A stretch of 43,373 nucleotides of DNA from Myxococcales bacterium UBA1203 (GCA_002309695.1 DBXV01000012.1:62061-105433), one strand, 5' to 3'; shown: positions 18,763 to 27,910, counted from the stretch's first letter. The notes: generated by a model from the letters alone, not told the origin. Numbers and translations: made by a program.

Positions 18763-20160
18763 ATGATCCTCATCAAATTAACAGATAACAATTATCAAGG
18801 AGAGGAATTTTCGCTCTCAGGCATTTCGGACGATGAACGAATACTCGTCCGAAAAGCCCTCGATGAAATCAACAATGTCTCTGTGAAAGAATTGGCCGAC
18901 CGTGGGCTGATTATTTTCCCCTCTCAATCGGCCAAAAGCGACCTCGACGACGGCAAAAAAACAATTTTCACAGTTCAGCATCTCACCTCGGACGAGCCCA
19001 TTATCAAAACATCAAATATAATGGGCTTTTTTTCTGTCGGCGGCGTGCGCTTTGAGATTCGTTCGCGCTTTGACAGTGACGATCAGCAATTCTTTTTGCA
19101 CTATATGCTGCAAAAGGTCTGCAATGCTGCGCCGACAACAAATCCGACTGACGCGAAGAGAGACAAATTTTATGATTTTATTGTCTATCTTTTCCCGTGG
19201 TATTTGAAAAAGGCCGTCGCGCAGGGATTGTTCCGCGCTTATATCCGCCGCGACTATAATGATTCCAACATTCGCGGCGCGATAGATTTCCCGCGACATT
19301 TCCGATACAACATTCCATTCAACGGAAAAATCGCCTATCGAACGCGCGAATACAGCCACGACAATTCAATCACCCAGCTGGTGCGGCATACGATTGAATT
19401 TATTGCAGAAAATCACAATCTCCGGGGCATTCTTGCGGTCGATAAAGAAATGCGGGACGCCGTGCAGCTGATTCGCGGAACTACCGAGAGTTACAATAGA
19501 TTTTCCAGAGAATCGGTGATCCGTCAAAACCTGCGGACAAATCTCCATCCCTATTACACGGAATACGAGCCGCTGCGGAAACTGTGCATTTCAATTCTGA
19601 CACACGAAAAACGTTCCTTTGGGGACGATTCAAAGAACGAGCTGAGCGGCATTCTCTTCGACGGCGCGGCGCTGTGGGAGGAATTTCTCAATGTGGTGAT
19701 GAAGGAACATATTCCATCGGAGTGGAATCTCGAACATCCGAATAATCGAACAGGTAGTGGTAAAAAATATCTGTTTGTAGATGAAGATGAAAATAAAACG
19801 GGCCAAATTTATCCAGATTTTATTTTGAAAAAATCAGACAATGTTTCATCTATTGTTGACGCAAAATATAAGCATAAGGTGGATAATTCAGATTATTTTC
19901 AGATTCTGGCATATATGTTTCGCTTCAACTGCGATCACGGAATGCTGATTTATCCATATTCAAAAAATGAGACATATTCAAAAAATGAGAGGGAGCCCAA
20001 AAAAGAATTAAAGTTAGCGGAACATAAAGCAGTGCGCCTGTCCGTTTATGGAATTGAAATTCCAGACTATAAAAACAATGAGGAAATTAAAGTATTCGAT
20101 GAGTTTCAGAAAAAAATGAACAGCGTATTATCGGAAACGTTTTCCAAAATTCTCCAATAA
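18763..20160 (+). CDS. McrC-like nuclease subunit of a modification-dependent restriction system
   Basis: 465 residues. The N-terminal half has the McrC beta-rich part (IMGFFSVGGVRFEIRSRF, near residues 86-103) and conserved FPWYLKKAVAQGL and GAIDFPRH. The C-terminal PD-(D/E)xK site is visible as IYPDFILKK with Asp352, and IVDAKYK with Asp366 and Lys368. McrC binds the McrB hexamer ring and cuts DNA when the motor translocates. There is no good ribosome site, so translation is probably coupled to the preceding McrB-like gene. GC content is lower than the surrounding housekeeping genes, consistent with a transferred defence island. Confidence 0.9.
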   Translation: MILIKLTDNNYQGEEFSLSGISDDERILVRKALDEINNVSVKELADRGLIIFPSQSAKSDLDDGKKTIFTVQHLTSDEPIIKTSNIMGFFSVGGVRFEIRSRFDSDDQQFFLHYMLQKVCNAAPTTNPTDAKRDKFYDFIVYLFPWYLKKAVAQGLFRAYIRRDYNDSNIRGAIDFPRHFRYNIPFNGKIAYRTREYSHDNSITQLVRHTIEFIAENHNLRGILAVDKEMRDAVQLIRGTTESYNRFSRESVIRQNLRTNLHPYYTEYEPLRKLCISILTHEKRSFGDDSKNELSGILFDGAALWEEFLNVVMKEHIPSEWNLEHPNNRTGSGKKYLFVDEDENKTGQIYPDFILKKSDNVSSIVDAKYKHKVDNSDYFQILAYMFRFNCDHGMLIYPYSKNETYSKNEREPKKELKLAEHKAVRLSVYGIEIPDYKNNEEIKVFDEFQKKMNSVLSETFSKILQ

Positions 20161-20210
20161 ACTCATAATTTATTACTCCAACCGCCGCGACGATTTTATT
20201 TCAATGTAGA

Positions 20211-20228
20211 GCCCCGAAGGGGCGTTTT
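20211..20228 (+). terminator. Short GC hairpin terminator after the McrC-like gene
   Basis: GCCCC-GAA-GGGGC followed by GTTTTT. The stem is short but GC-rich. Confidence 0.6.
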
Positions 20229-20236
20229 TGTCACAT

Positions 20237-20255
20237 CCTGGGGTGAAACCCCAGG
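20237..20255. repeat. Extragenic inverted repeat
   Basis: CCTGGGG-TGAAA-CCCCAGG, a perfect 7-bp stem 9 bp after the preceding hairpin. Paired hairpins of the GCCCCGAAGGGGC plus CCTGGG...CCCAGG type are familiar as dispersed extragenic repeats in several phyla (from memory). They mark the right border of the low-GC island. Confidence 0.6.
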
Positions 20256-20304
20256 CGGACGGCGGATAGATTGTCGGCGTGTCGGCAGGCTCTTCTATTT
20301 TTGC

Positions 20305-21387
20305 TCACATCTCTTTTAACAACAAATCAATAATTTCCCCGGAGCCGATGCCCTCGGATTCTGCCTGGAAATTCGTGACCATTCGGTGGCGCAGGACGGG
20401 GCGGGCCAGCGCTTTTATGTCATCAACTGTGCAGGCGAATCGTCCGTTCAGCAGTGCGCGGGCTTTTGCGCCCAAAATCAGGAACTGGCTGGCGCGCGGA
20501 CCTGCTCCCCATGAAACAGATTTTTTGACGAAATCCGGGGCCAGCGGCGAATCCGGCCGCGTTTTCTGCACGAGCGTGACGGCGGCGCGAATGACGGATT
20601 CACTGGCGGGGACCTGCGGCACCAGCGCCTGGAGAGTCATCAAACGTTCAGGTGAAAGCACCTTGGGAACCGCAGCATTGTCGCCGGCAGTTGTTGAACG
20701 GACGATTTCCAGCTCCTCTTCCAGCGACGGATAGCCCACTTCGACAAAGAACATGAAGCGGTCCAGCTGCGCTTCGGGCAGCGGATAGGTGCCCTCCTGT
20801 TCAATGGGATTTTGTGTAGCGAAAACGAAAAAAGGCGCGGGCAGGGCGTGCGTGATGCCGTTGGCCGTGACCCGCCCTTCCTGCATGGCCTGGAGCAGCG
20901 CCGCCTGCGTCTTGGGCGGCGTGCGGTTGATTTCGTCCGCCAGAATTAAATTGGCGAACACAGGCCCCTGAACAAATCGGAAGGACCTGCGCCCCGTATT
21001 TTTGTCCTCTTCGAGGATTTCCGTCCCCGTGATGTCGGAGGGCATCAAGTCCGGCGTGAATTGAATGCGGCTGAACGAAAGATTCGTCAGCGAGGCCAGC
21101 GTCGAGACGAGCAGCGTCTTGGCCAGACCGGGAACGCCCGAAAACAGACAATGTCCTTTGGCGAACAGGCTGATGAGAAGTGCGTCAATGACATCTTTCT
21201 GTCCGACGATTTTGTGTGCGAGGGCATCGCAGATGGCCTGCTTGGCACTGGCTGTTTCCGCAACGGCCCGCTCCGCCTCCTGCATCGTCATTTGAGGCGG
21301 CTGGGACCGGCCCGCGGATGTGTTGGATGCCGTTTCCGGCGCGTGGGCGTGTGGAAGTGCTTCGGGGGTTTCTTCCGTGGATGTCAA
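20305..21387 (-). CDS. MoxR-family AAA+ ATPase
   Basis: 360 residues. The start is a TTG at 21387 with an AAGGAG site seven bases upstream. A 30-40 residue disordered N-terminus precedes the AAA_3 core: Walker A GVPGLAKT at 84-91, FTPDLMPSDITGTE, Walker B LILADEINR, TPPKTQAALLQAMQEG, and sensor-1 FATQNPIEQEGTYPLPEAQLDRF. MoxR ATPases act as chaperone-like factors that mature or insert cofactors into partner complexes, usually with DUF58 and von Willebrand factor A proteins encoded next door. No such partner is adjacent here, so the client is unknown. Confidence 0.93.
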   Translation of the reverse strand: MTSTEETPEALPHAHAPETASNTSAGRSQPPQMTMQEAERAVAETASAKQAICDALAHKIVGQKDVIDALLISLFAKGHCLFSGVPGLAKTLLVSTLASLTNLSFSRIQFTPDLMPSDITGTEILEEDKNTGRRSFRFVQGPVFANLILADEINRTPPKTQAALLQAMQEGRVTANGITHALPAPFFVFATQNPIEQEGTYPLPEAQLDRFMFFVEVGYPSLEEELEIVRSTTAGDNAAVPKVLSPERLMTLQALVPQVPASESVIRAAVTLVQKTRPDSPLAPDFVKKSVSWGAGPRASQFLILGAKARALLNGRFACTVDDIKALARPVLRHRMVTNFQAESEGIGSGEIIDLLLKEM

Positions 21388-21698
21388 AATTCCACTCCTT
21401 GTGTCTGCTTACAGGTGTGTATGTCGCGCGTTTGGCGATGCCTGTGGAAATGCTTGTGGAAAACCGTCTCTCTCAAATCTGGATGGGTTCCCCCAAAAAA
21501 GACGGCGGCGGCAAGTCAGCGCCGAGTCGTATGCGAAACTCGGCGGGCTGTTTTGTCGCCGCCCTGAGGCTGCGGAAGGTTGATGCGCTGCTGCCCGGTA
21601 AAAGTGCACGGTGTGAGCGCTTGGGGCTGAGTGGGCGCGTTGGTGAGTGGGGGAGCCGCGGGAGAACGGACGCCTGAATGGAAAGGCGCGCCTTCGGT
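21388..21698. promoter_or_regulatory. Upstream region of the MoxR gene with a T6-G5 motif
   Basis: 311 bp without a supported gene, between MoxR (start 21387) and the end of the helical-repeat gene, both on the minus strand. TTTTTTGGGGGAACCC is on the minus strand at 21485-21500, about 100 bp before the MoxR start. There is also one 9-base match to a DnaA-box-like sequence (TTTTCCACA, about 21452-21460, minus). A perfect AAGGCGCGCCTT palindrome sits near 21681-21692. Confidence 0.4.
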
Positions 21699-23387
21699 CT
21701 AGGCCTCTGCCTGACCGTTTTCCTGACCGTCGTCTGTCTTTTCCGCCGCAGTGCTGTCCGCCTTCGCGCTTTCGGGCGCAGCGGCCTGCACGTCCTCCGG
21801 CTGAGCGGCCTTCGTTTCGTCCTGCGCCGCGTCCGCCGTGACGTTCGTCTGGGCCGGTTCGTCTTCTTTCGACGGCTGCGCGCCATCGGCCTCAGCGCTG
21901 GCTTCTGCTGTTGTCTGCGGCTTGTCCGCATTCGGCGCCGGGGAAGGGGAGGGCGGCGCCGTCAAAGGTGCCGCTGCCGTCAGACTTCCCGTCGGCACGG
22001 TCAGCGGCGCGCTTCGCTCCGTCAGCCTCTGATTGCGCGCGCCGGGAACAAATCCCTCGGGAAAGGGCAGGCCGCCGCGGTCACAGATGGACTGGATGCG
22101 CCGCGCGTCGCCTTTCTGCACCGCAATGGCCAGCGCCTGCTTCCATTCACCGGCAGCCTCGTAATTCCGCATGGCGCTGTCCGGCTCGCCCAGCTGGAGC
22201 CACATCTCGGCGGCGCGCGCCTTCTGACCGCTGCGCTCCAGCCACACGGCGCACTGCTTCGGATCGCCGTCGCCCGCGCTCAGCCGGCCGACCATCTCCG
22301 CGGCAAACTCCCGCGCGCGGTCGCGCTTGCCCGCGTGTTCCAGCCACTTGAAGGCCAGTTCGGGATGCGTCTCGCGAACCAGCGCCACGGCCTCATCGGC
22401 CATGCCCTGACGGCGGAGCAGGTCACCCGCGCCGGTGACATTCCCCCGCTCCATGCGCCGCGCCGCCTCCTGACGAAGCAGGCGCGCCGCCTCTTCCGGA
22501 CGCCCGCCGCGGCGGAAGCACTCCAGTGCGCGGCGAATGTCGCCCGACCGTTCAAAGGCAAAGGCTGCGTCAGCGTGCTGTCCCGCCTGCTCGTAAAGGC
22601 GCGCCACCTCGTGCCATTCGCCTCTGCGCGCCGCCAGCTCCAGAAACAGCTGCTCCTGACCGAACTGGAAGAGAACCGCCCGCGCGGCCTTGGAGGGAAC
22701 GGCCTGCGCCAGCTCCCAGAGCAGCTCCGTCTTTCCCAGCTCAGCGGCCAGTCTCAGCGTGTCCTTGGGCTCGGTGCCGATTTTCCGAAACAGCTCGAAC
22801 GCCCGCGCCTTGTCGCCGTGAGCGTCCAGAATCTGGGCCGCCTGTTTCAGATTCCCCGCCTGGAGTGCCCGCTCGGCCGCTTCCTGCCAGTGCCCGGTCC
22901 GCTCCAGCCGCAGAATCGTCCGCTCCGGCCTGCCCGCCGCCTCCAGAACGGCGTCGGATTTTTCCTCGTCCCCCAGCGCCAGCCACACCTCGCCCACGGC
23001 GGCCAGCATGTCCCGGCGCTGTGCCTCGTGAGCCTCGTCCTTGCCGGGCGCGAGCCTGCCGGCCCGCAGCAGCGCGGTGAAGAGGTGGGTGCGGGCATCA
23101 AAATCATCAATCTCGTCCACGGATTTCAGATGCAGGGGGCGCAGCGCCTCGGCGATCCGGTTCAGGCCGCCGCTGATGCGCTCGAAGTCCGCCGTGGTCA
23201 GACTCTTTTCGATGGTCCCCAGCGCCTCGCGAATGATGCCGGTGACGCCGTTTCCGCCCGCTGCCGGCCTGCCGCCGCGCTCACGGCCGCCGTCTCTTGA
23301 AAATCCGCCTCTGCGGCCGTGCCGAAAATCCGCGTTTCCTTCGCGCTCCTGCCCTTCTGCCGCGTCGTGTGCGTTGTCCTGGCTCAT
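21699..23387 (-). CDS. Alpha-helical (TPR-like) solenoid protein with an RGG-like N-terminus
   Basis: 562 residues. The ATG at 23387 is chosen because GGAGG lies six bases before it; the upstream ATG at 23393 directly abuts that site. Residues about 10-45 are Arg/Gly-rich (HGRRGGFSRDGG and RERGGRPAAGG), recalling RNA-binding RGG tails. From about residue 50 to 440 it is a run of helical hairpins of 30-34 residues with Ala/Leu periodicity and phrases such as ERTGHWQEAAERALQAGN and YEQAGQHADAAFAFERSGD, similar to TPR or intraflagellar-transport-type solenoids. The last 110 residues are an Ala/Pro/Glu-rich disordered tail. There is no signal peptide or membrane segment, so it is cytoplasmic. A scaffold role is inference. 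Confidence 0.75.
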   Translation of the reverse strand: MSQDNAHDAAEGQEREGNADFRHGRRGGFSRDGGRERGGRPAAGGNGVTGIIREALGTIEKSLTTADFERISGGLNRIAEALRPLHLKSVDEIDDFDARTHLFTALLRAGRLAPGKDEAHEAQRRDMLAAVGEVWLALGDEEKSDAVLEAAGRPERTILRLERTGHWQEAAERALQAGNLKQAAQILDAHGDKARAFELFRKIGTEPKDTLRLAAELGKTELLWELAQAVPSKAARAVLFQFGQEQLFLELAARRGEWHEVARLYEQAGQHADAAFAFERSGDIRRALECFRRGGRPEEAARLLRQEAARRMERGNVTGAGDLLRRQGMADEAVALVRETHPELAFKWLEHAGKRDRAREFAAEMVGRLSAGDGDPKQCAVWLERSGQKARAAEMWLQLGEPDSAMRNYEAAGEWKQALAIAVQKGDARRIQSICDRGGLPFPEGFVPGARNQRLTERSAPLTVPTGSLTAAAPLTAPPSPSPAPNADKPQTTAEASAEADGAQPSKEDEPAQTNVTADAAQDETKAAQPEDVQAAAPESAKADSTAAEKTDDGQENGQAEA

Positions 23388-23450
23388 GGCCATCCTCCGA
23401 AGATTTTCCTCTGGCTTCCCGGGTGTCTGCCGTCCCCCCGGCTGCCGCCG

Positions 23451-24218
23451 TCAAAAGATGGCGTCGTGAAGTTTCACGTTGGGCGAGATTTTCTCCGCCA
23501 CGAAGAGCCCGATGCGCTTCCCCTCCGAGTGCAGCTCGATTTTTTTGGGGTGCCAGCGGCCCGTTTCCTCAGTGCCGTAGTCGATGAGCCGGACCTCGCG
23601 GTCGCCGCCGTTGCTGCGGTCGATGAAGCGGACCGGCTGAAAAATGTCCTTGGCGACCCAGAAACTCGACTTGTCCCTCTGCGCCGGCGCGCCGCCCACC
23701 ACATAGGCGATGGCCTGCTTCTCCACGCGCCCCAGTGTGACCGTCCACCGCCGAATGCCGCTGGCTTTGATGAGGCTGAGAGGCCCCTCGTAGCCGCCGC
23801 GCCCGTCGAGCAGCGGGCAGACGATGTCGGCAAACATCTGCAGGCTCTCCGGCTTCTGTTCGTCTTTGGTGGTGAGCCGCTGTCCGTCGGGCGTCTCCTG
23901 AAGCTCCAGAAGGCAGCGCCCGGGAATTTTGTAGCTGGCCGTCGCCATGAGCGTCAGTTCGGTCTCGCCCTCTTTCAGCTTGATGCCCAGCGCGTCGGCC
24001 GCCTTCTTCGCGTCGCTGCCCGCGAGCGTCATCCGCCCCTTCACTTCCAGCGAGGACACCTTGACCTCGCCGTTTTTCATCGTCCGCCGCGCGACGCCCA
24101 CTTTGTGAATCAGGACATCGCCGGAGAACATCCAGGCGCTGGCCGCGGCTGGGAGCAGGGACAGCGCGGCCGCTGCTGCGGCAGGCAGAAAAAATCTGCG
24201 GAAAGAACGTTTCGTCAT
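23451..24218 (-). CDS. Secreted LolA-like / outer-membrane lipoprotein-sorting-like protein
   Basis: 255 residues from the ATG at 24218 with AGGAG seven bases upstream; longer open frames upstream do not resemble protein. It has a Sec signal peptide (FFLPAAAAAALSLLPAAASA). The mature part is beta-rich, with SSLEVKGRMTLAG, TLMATASYKIPGRCLLEL and, near the end, SFWVAKDIFQPVRFI followed by VRLIDYGTEETGRWHPKKIE. Those last segments resemble the ends of LolA/LolB-fold outer-membrane lipoprotein-sorting proteins, where a substrate-holding beta sheet is read as FWVDK..F.P.R. The family assignment is by eye. It is divergent from the DegP-like gene and 63 bp upstream of the helical-repeat gene on the same strand. 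Confidence 0.6.
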   Translation of the reverse strand: MTKRSFRRFFLPAAAAAALSLLPAAASAWMFSGDVLIHKVGVARRTMKNGEVKVSSLEVKGRMTLAGSDAKKAADALGIKLKEGETELTLMATASYKIPGRCLLELQETPDGQRLTTKDEQKPESLQMFADIVCPLLDGRGGYEGPLSLIKASGIRRWTVTLGRVEKQAIAYVVGGAPAQRDKSSFWVAKDIFQPVRFIDRSNGGDREVRLIDYGTEETGRWHPKKIELHSEGKRIGLFVAEKISPNVKLHDAIF

Positions 24219-24542
24219 GCCCGGTCTCCTCATCAGAAAGACGGTCCCGGGCGCTTTTCCGAAGGCGCGCTGACAGATGTTTTTGAGCCAGCGGCACCGC
24301 GGACAATTTTGGGGGCGCCCGAAAAAGCGGCGCTTCCTAGTCGCCGGACCGGTCAGGGTAAAGGGGGGCAGAGTCCGCCGAAAAACGCACTTTTCACGAA
24401 TGAAAATGCGCGCTGTCAGTCCATCCGCACGCCGGCCGCGGTCAGCGGATTTCGGCGCTTTCACCGCCTGGGAATAAGCGTCCCCGCACAGCTGTTGGGA
24501 GGCCGCCTGGAAAGTCTCAGGAAACAGGACGAGGTGATTCGG
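24219..24542. promoter_or_regulatory. Divergent promoter region between LolA-like and DegP-like genes
   Basis: 324 bp with no supported gene. TTTTGGGGGCGCCC is at 24307-24320 on the plus strand, about 220 bp before the protease start. No clear sigma-70 promoter is visible. Confidence 0.4.
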
Positions 24543-26075
24543 ATGAATGCGAAACGATTGGGAATTTTCCGAAAGCTGTTCGTTCCGGCCGCTGCTCTGG
24601 CCATGTTCCTTCCCGCCGCCGTTCAGGCTGCTGAGGAGAAGCCGCTTTATCAGGAGGCCCCGCCCGACGTGCGCGCCGCCGAGGTGCCGCTCCATTCGCT
24701 CGCTCCTCTGGTGAAGCGGGTGAAGCCGGGCGTCGTGAACATCTACACGCTGTCCGTGGAGCCCGTCCGGCCCCGACGCATGTCGCCCTTCGGCTACGAC
24801 CCCATGGACGACCTGTTCCGCAGCTTTTTTGAGGGGCAGACCGCAGCGCAGACGCGCCAGAGCCTGGGCAGCGGCTTCATTCTCAATTCAGAGGGGCTCG
24901 TGGTGACGAACAACCACGTGGTGGGCGGCGCTGCGGAGATTCGCGTCAAGCTCGACGACGGCCGGGAATTTTCGGCGCATCCCGTGGGGCTCGACCCCAA
25001 GACCGACCTCGCGCTGCTCCAGCTCGAAGGCGAGGGCGTGAAGGACCTGCCCGTGGTGCCGCTGGGCGATTCGGACGCGCTTGAGGTGGGCGATTTTGCT
25101 CTGGCGGTGGGCAATCCCTTCGGCCTCGACCACTCGGTGAGCCTCGGCATCGTCTCGGCCAAGGAGCGCGTCATCGGCGCCGGGCCTTACGACGACTTCA
25201 TTCAGACGGACACGGCCATTAACCCCGGCAACTCGGGCGGTCCGCTCTTCAATCTGCGCGGCGAGGTCGTCGGCGTGAACACGGCCATCATGGCGCAGGG
25301 GCAGGGCATCGGCTTCGCTGTCCCCGTGAACATGCTCAAGACGCTTCTGCCGCAGCTGATTCGCGGGAGCGTGGTCCGCGGGTGGATGGGCGTTTCCGTT
25401 CAGGACGTTCCGCCGAATCTCGTGCGCAGGCTGGGTCTCGCGAAGCGCGAAGGCGCCTTTGTTCTGGGGGTCATCCGCGAGGGGCCTGCGCATCGGGCGG
25501 GCATTCTGCCGGGCGACGTAGTGGTCTCTCTGGCCGGCAAAAAAATCGTCTCGTACAACCAGTTTTCGCGCGTGGTGGCCGGCCTTGCCCCCGGGAGCCG
25601 CGCGTCAGTGACCGTCATGCGCGACGGGGCCGAAAAGGTTCTCGAAGCGCAGATTGCCAGCCGTCCCGACGAGCAGCGGCAGGCGCAGGCCATGCGCCAG
25701 TGGCTGCCGAGGTCCGATGACGGCCAGGATGCGTCGGAGCAGGCGTCTCAGGACAAAGTCGATCTGGGACTGACGCTGCGCAACGTTCCGAGGGCGCTGA
25801 TGAAGCGGCTGGGCATCTCGGGCGGCGTGGAGATTGTCGCCATGGATCCGGCCAGCCCGCTGGGAAAGAGCGGCGTGCGTCAGGGCGATGTCATTCTCGA
25901 AATGCAGCGCCGGCAGGTTCGTGACCTGCGCGATTTCGGGGACATCGCCTCCACGCTGCAGATGGGCGAGCGCCTGCTGCTTCGTCTCCAGCGGGGCGAC
26001 ACTGCCATTTACGTGGCCGCCATGCTGGAGCCGCCGGAGCAGGCCGATGCGCCGCAGACGCCTTCCGGCCGCTGA
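24543..26075 (+). CDS. DegP/HtrA-type periplasmic serine protease with two PDZ domains
   Basis: 510 residues from the ATG at 24543, which begins a Sec signal peptide (LFVPAAALAMFLPAAVQAAEE) and follows GAGG; the frame is open far upstream but only this part is protein-like. The catalytic triad is visible: His125 in TNNHVV, Asp155 in KTDLALLQ and Ser231 in PGNSGGPL. PDZ1 covers about 275-370 (GWMGVSVQDVP... GAFVLGV...GILPGDVVVS) and PDZ2 the end (GVEIVAMDPASPLGKSGVRQ). This family degrades or refolds misfolded envelope proteins. It fits with the neighbouring envelope genes. Position relative to a sigma-E-type system cannot be judged. Confidence 0.95.
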   Translation: MNAKRLGIFRKLFVPAAALAMFLPAAVQAAEEKPLYQEAPPDVRAAEVPLHSLAPLVKRVKPGVVNIYTLSVEPVRPRRMSPFGYDPMDDLFRSFFEGQTAAQTRQSLGSGFILNSEGLVVTNNHVVGGAAEIRVKLDDGREFSAHPVGLDPKTDLALLQLEGEGVKDLPVVPLGDSDALEVGDFALAVGNPFGLDHSVSLGIVSAKERVIGAGPYDDFIQTDTAINPGNSGGPLFNLRGEVVGVNTAIMAQGQGIGFAVPVNMLKTLLPQLIRGSVVRGWMGVSVQDVPPNLVRRLGLAKREGAFVLGVIREGPAHRAGILPGDVVVSLAGKKIVSYNQFSRVVAGLAPGSRASVTVMRDGAEKVLEAQIASRPDEQRQAQAMRQWLPRSDDGQDASEQASQDKVDLGLTLRNVPRALMKRLGISGGVEIVAMDPASPLGKSGVRQGDVILEMQRRQVRDLRDFGDIASTLQMGERLLLRLQRGDTAIYVAAMLEPPEQADAPQTPSGR

Positions 26076-26213
26076 CTTTGTCCGCCGGGGCCGGAGATGA
26101 GCGCGTCCGGCCGTGAAAACACGCTGTCCGGCCAGACGAAAACGAATATGCAGCGCCGCCTTTTTTCAGAGGCGTTTCCATTCGCCCACCAGCCCCTTCC
26201 CCGAGCAGCCCCC

Positions 26214-27794
26214 ATGACGAACGCATTGGAAATCGACCGAGTCAGCAAGCGGTTTGGAAGCGTCATTGCCGTCAGCGATGTCAGCCTCAGCATCGGGACG
26301 GCGGAGATTTTTGCCTTCGTGGGCGAGAACGGCGCGGGCAAGACCACGCTGATGAACCTCGTTTACGGCCTCTATCAGCCGACCTCGGGAAGCATCCGCG
26401 CCTTTGGCCAGCCGCTGCGCACGGGCTCTCCGGCCGCGGCCATCGCGCAGGGCATCGGCATGGTTCACCAGCACTTCATGCTCGTGCCGACGCTGACCGT
26501 GGCCGAGAACGTGGTGCTGGGCGATGAGCCAAAGAAGCACGGCATTTTTCTCGACCGTCAGGCGGCTGTCCGGCGCGTGCGCGAGATGGCTGCGCGGCTG
26601 GAGTTCGACCTGGACCCGGAGGCGCTGATTCAGGACATCGGCGTGGGGATGCAGCAGCGCGTGGAGATTGTGAAAGCGCTGTGCCGCGGGGCGAAGCTGC
26701 TCATTCTCGATGAGCCCACTGCCAACCTGACGCCGCAGGAGGCCGACGAGCTCTACGCCATCGTGCGCCGCCTCAGGGCTCAGGGGACGACCATCGTCTT
26801 CATCACGCACAAGCTGCGCGAGGTGCTGGCTGTGGCCGACCGCATCGGCGTCATGCGCCGCGGCGCGCTGGTGAAGGTGCTCCGGGCCGCTGAGACCAAT
26901 GAGACAGAGCTGTCCGGCCTGATGGTGGGCGCCAGTGTGGAGCCCGAAAAGCGTCATCCCGCCGCCGCTGTCGGCAGCGAACCCGTGATGAGCGTCCGTG
27001 ACCTGCGCGTCCGCAATGCGCTGGGCAAGGAGGCGCTCGCCGGCGTCACTTTCGACGTTTTTCCCGGCGAAGTTCTGGCCGTGGCCGGTGTGGACGGAAA
27101 CGGACAGGCGGAGCTGGCCGAAGCGCTTTCAGGGCTGCGCAGGCCCGTTTCCGGCAGCGTGATTTTTGGCGGGAAAACGATGGACGGCGCGTCTCCTTCT
27201 GCGTTCCGCGAGGCGGGACTCGCGCACATTCCCGCGGACCGGCTTCAGCGCGGCCTGTGTCCGGACATGAGCGTTCTCGAAAATCTGGCGCTGGGGCGTC
27301 AGTCCAAAGCGCCTTTCGCCAAAGGGCTGTTCATCGACAAAGCGGGCGCCCGGGAGCGTGCGGAGGCGCTCATTCAGCGGTTCGACATCCGGCCGCCATC
27401 GACGGAACCGGCAGCGCGCGGGCTTTCGGGCGGCAATCAGCAGAAGGTCATTCTGGCGCGCGAGATTGATCAGAAGCCCCGGCTGCTCATCGCCAATCAG
27501 CCGACCCGCGGGCTGGACATCGGCGCGATTGCCACGGTCCACCGCGAGATTTTGCAGGCACGCGACGCCGGGTGTGCGGTGCTGCTCGTTTCGCTGGACC
27601 TCGATGAGGTTCTGTCGCTGGCGGACCGCATTCTCGTTCTGAGGTCTGGCCGCATCGCCGGCATCGTTCCGGGCGAAGGTGCCGACGAGCGCGCGGTGGG
27701 AGCTCTGATGCTGGGCGGCGAGGCTGTCCCTCCGTCAGAAACACCTCAGAAAGCACCTCAGGAAACTCCCCCGGAAACGTCAGTGAACGTCTGA
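26214..27794 (+). CDS. Sugar/nucleoside-type ABC transporter ATPase with two fused domains (orphan)
   Basis: 526 residues from the ATG at 26214, chosen because the family begins just before LEIDRVSKRFG; upstream in-frame ATGs at 26097 and 26148 lack better ribosome sites. Domain 1 has Walker A GENGAGKT (37-44), GMVHQHFMLVPTLTVAENVVLG, the variant signature IGVGMQQRVEIVK and Walker B LLILDEPTANL. Domain 2 has the characteristic degenerate Walker A GVDGNGQAEL, ADRLQRGL, LSGGNQQKVILAREI and LLIANQPTRGLD. This is the MglA/RbsA/YufO class, and VHQHFMLV favours the purine-nucleoside (BmpA-type) group. The two permease genes and binding protein normally next to it are absent. Confidence 0.88.
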   Translation: MTNALEIDRVSKRFGSVIAVSDVSLSIGTAEIFAFVGENGAGKTTLMNLVYGLYQPTSGSIRAFGQPLRTGSPAAAIAQGIGMVHQHFMLVPTLTVAENVVLGDEPKKHGIFLDRQAAVRRVREMAARLEFDLDPEALIQDIGVGMQQRVEIVKALCRGAKLLILDEPTANLTPQEADELYAIVRRLRAQGTTIVFITHKLREVLAVADRIGVMRRGALVKVLRAAETNETELSGLMVGASVEPEKRHPAAAVGSEPVMSVRDLRVRNALGKEALAGVTFDVFPGEVLAVAGVDGNGQAELAEALSGLRRPVSGSVIFGGKTMDGASPSAFREAGLAHIPADRLQRGLCPDMSVLENLALGRQSKAPFAKGLFIDKAGARERAEALIQRFDIRPPSTEPAARGLSGGNQQKVILAREIDQKPRLLIANQPTRGLDIGAIATVHREILQARDAGCAVLLVSLDLDEVLSLADRILVLRSGRIAGIVPGEGADERAVGALMLGGEAVPPSETPQKAPQETPPETSVNV

Positions 27795-27910
27795 GGAAAA
27801 ACACGAATTACGAAGCCTGACTGTTCCCTGCCGATGATGCGCGCCGGCGGGGTTCAGCGTTTTTTCAGCCAACGAGACACAGGACACGAGACGAAGAGAG
27901 GAACGCAGCC

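Noticed and set aside
21440..21465. A DnaA-box-like TTTTCCACA upstream of MoxR as a replication origin sign
   Set aside because: Only one match, with no cluster, AT-rich unwinding region or dnaA nearby. The parS/mnmG region suggests origin proximity, but no oriC is visible.
23319..24542. A 400-residue N-terminal extension of the DegP-like protease
   Set aside because: The extension is antisense to the LolA-like gene and part of the divergent promoter; the ATG at 24543 begins a proper signal peptide with a ribosome site.
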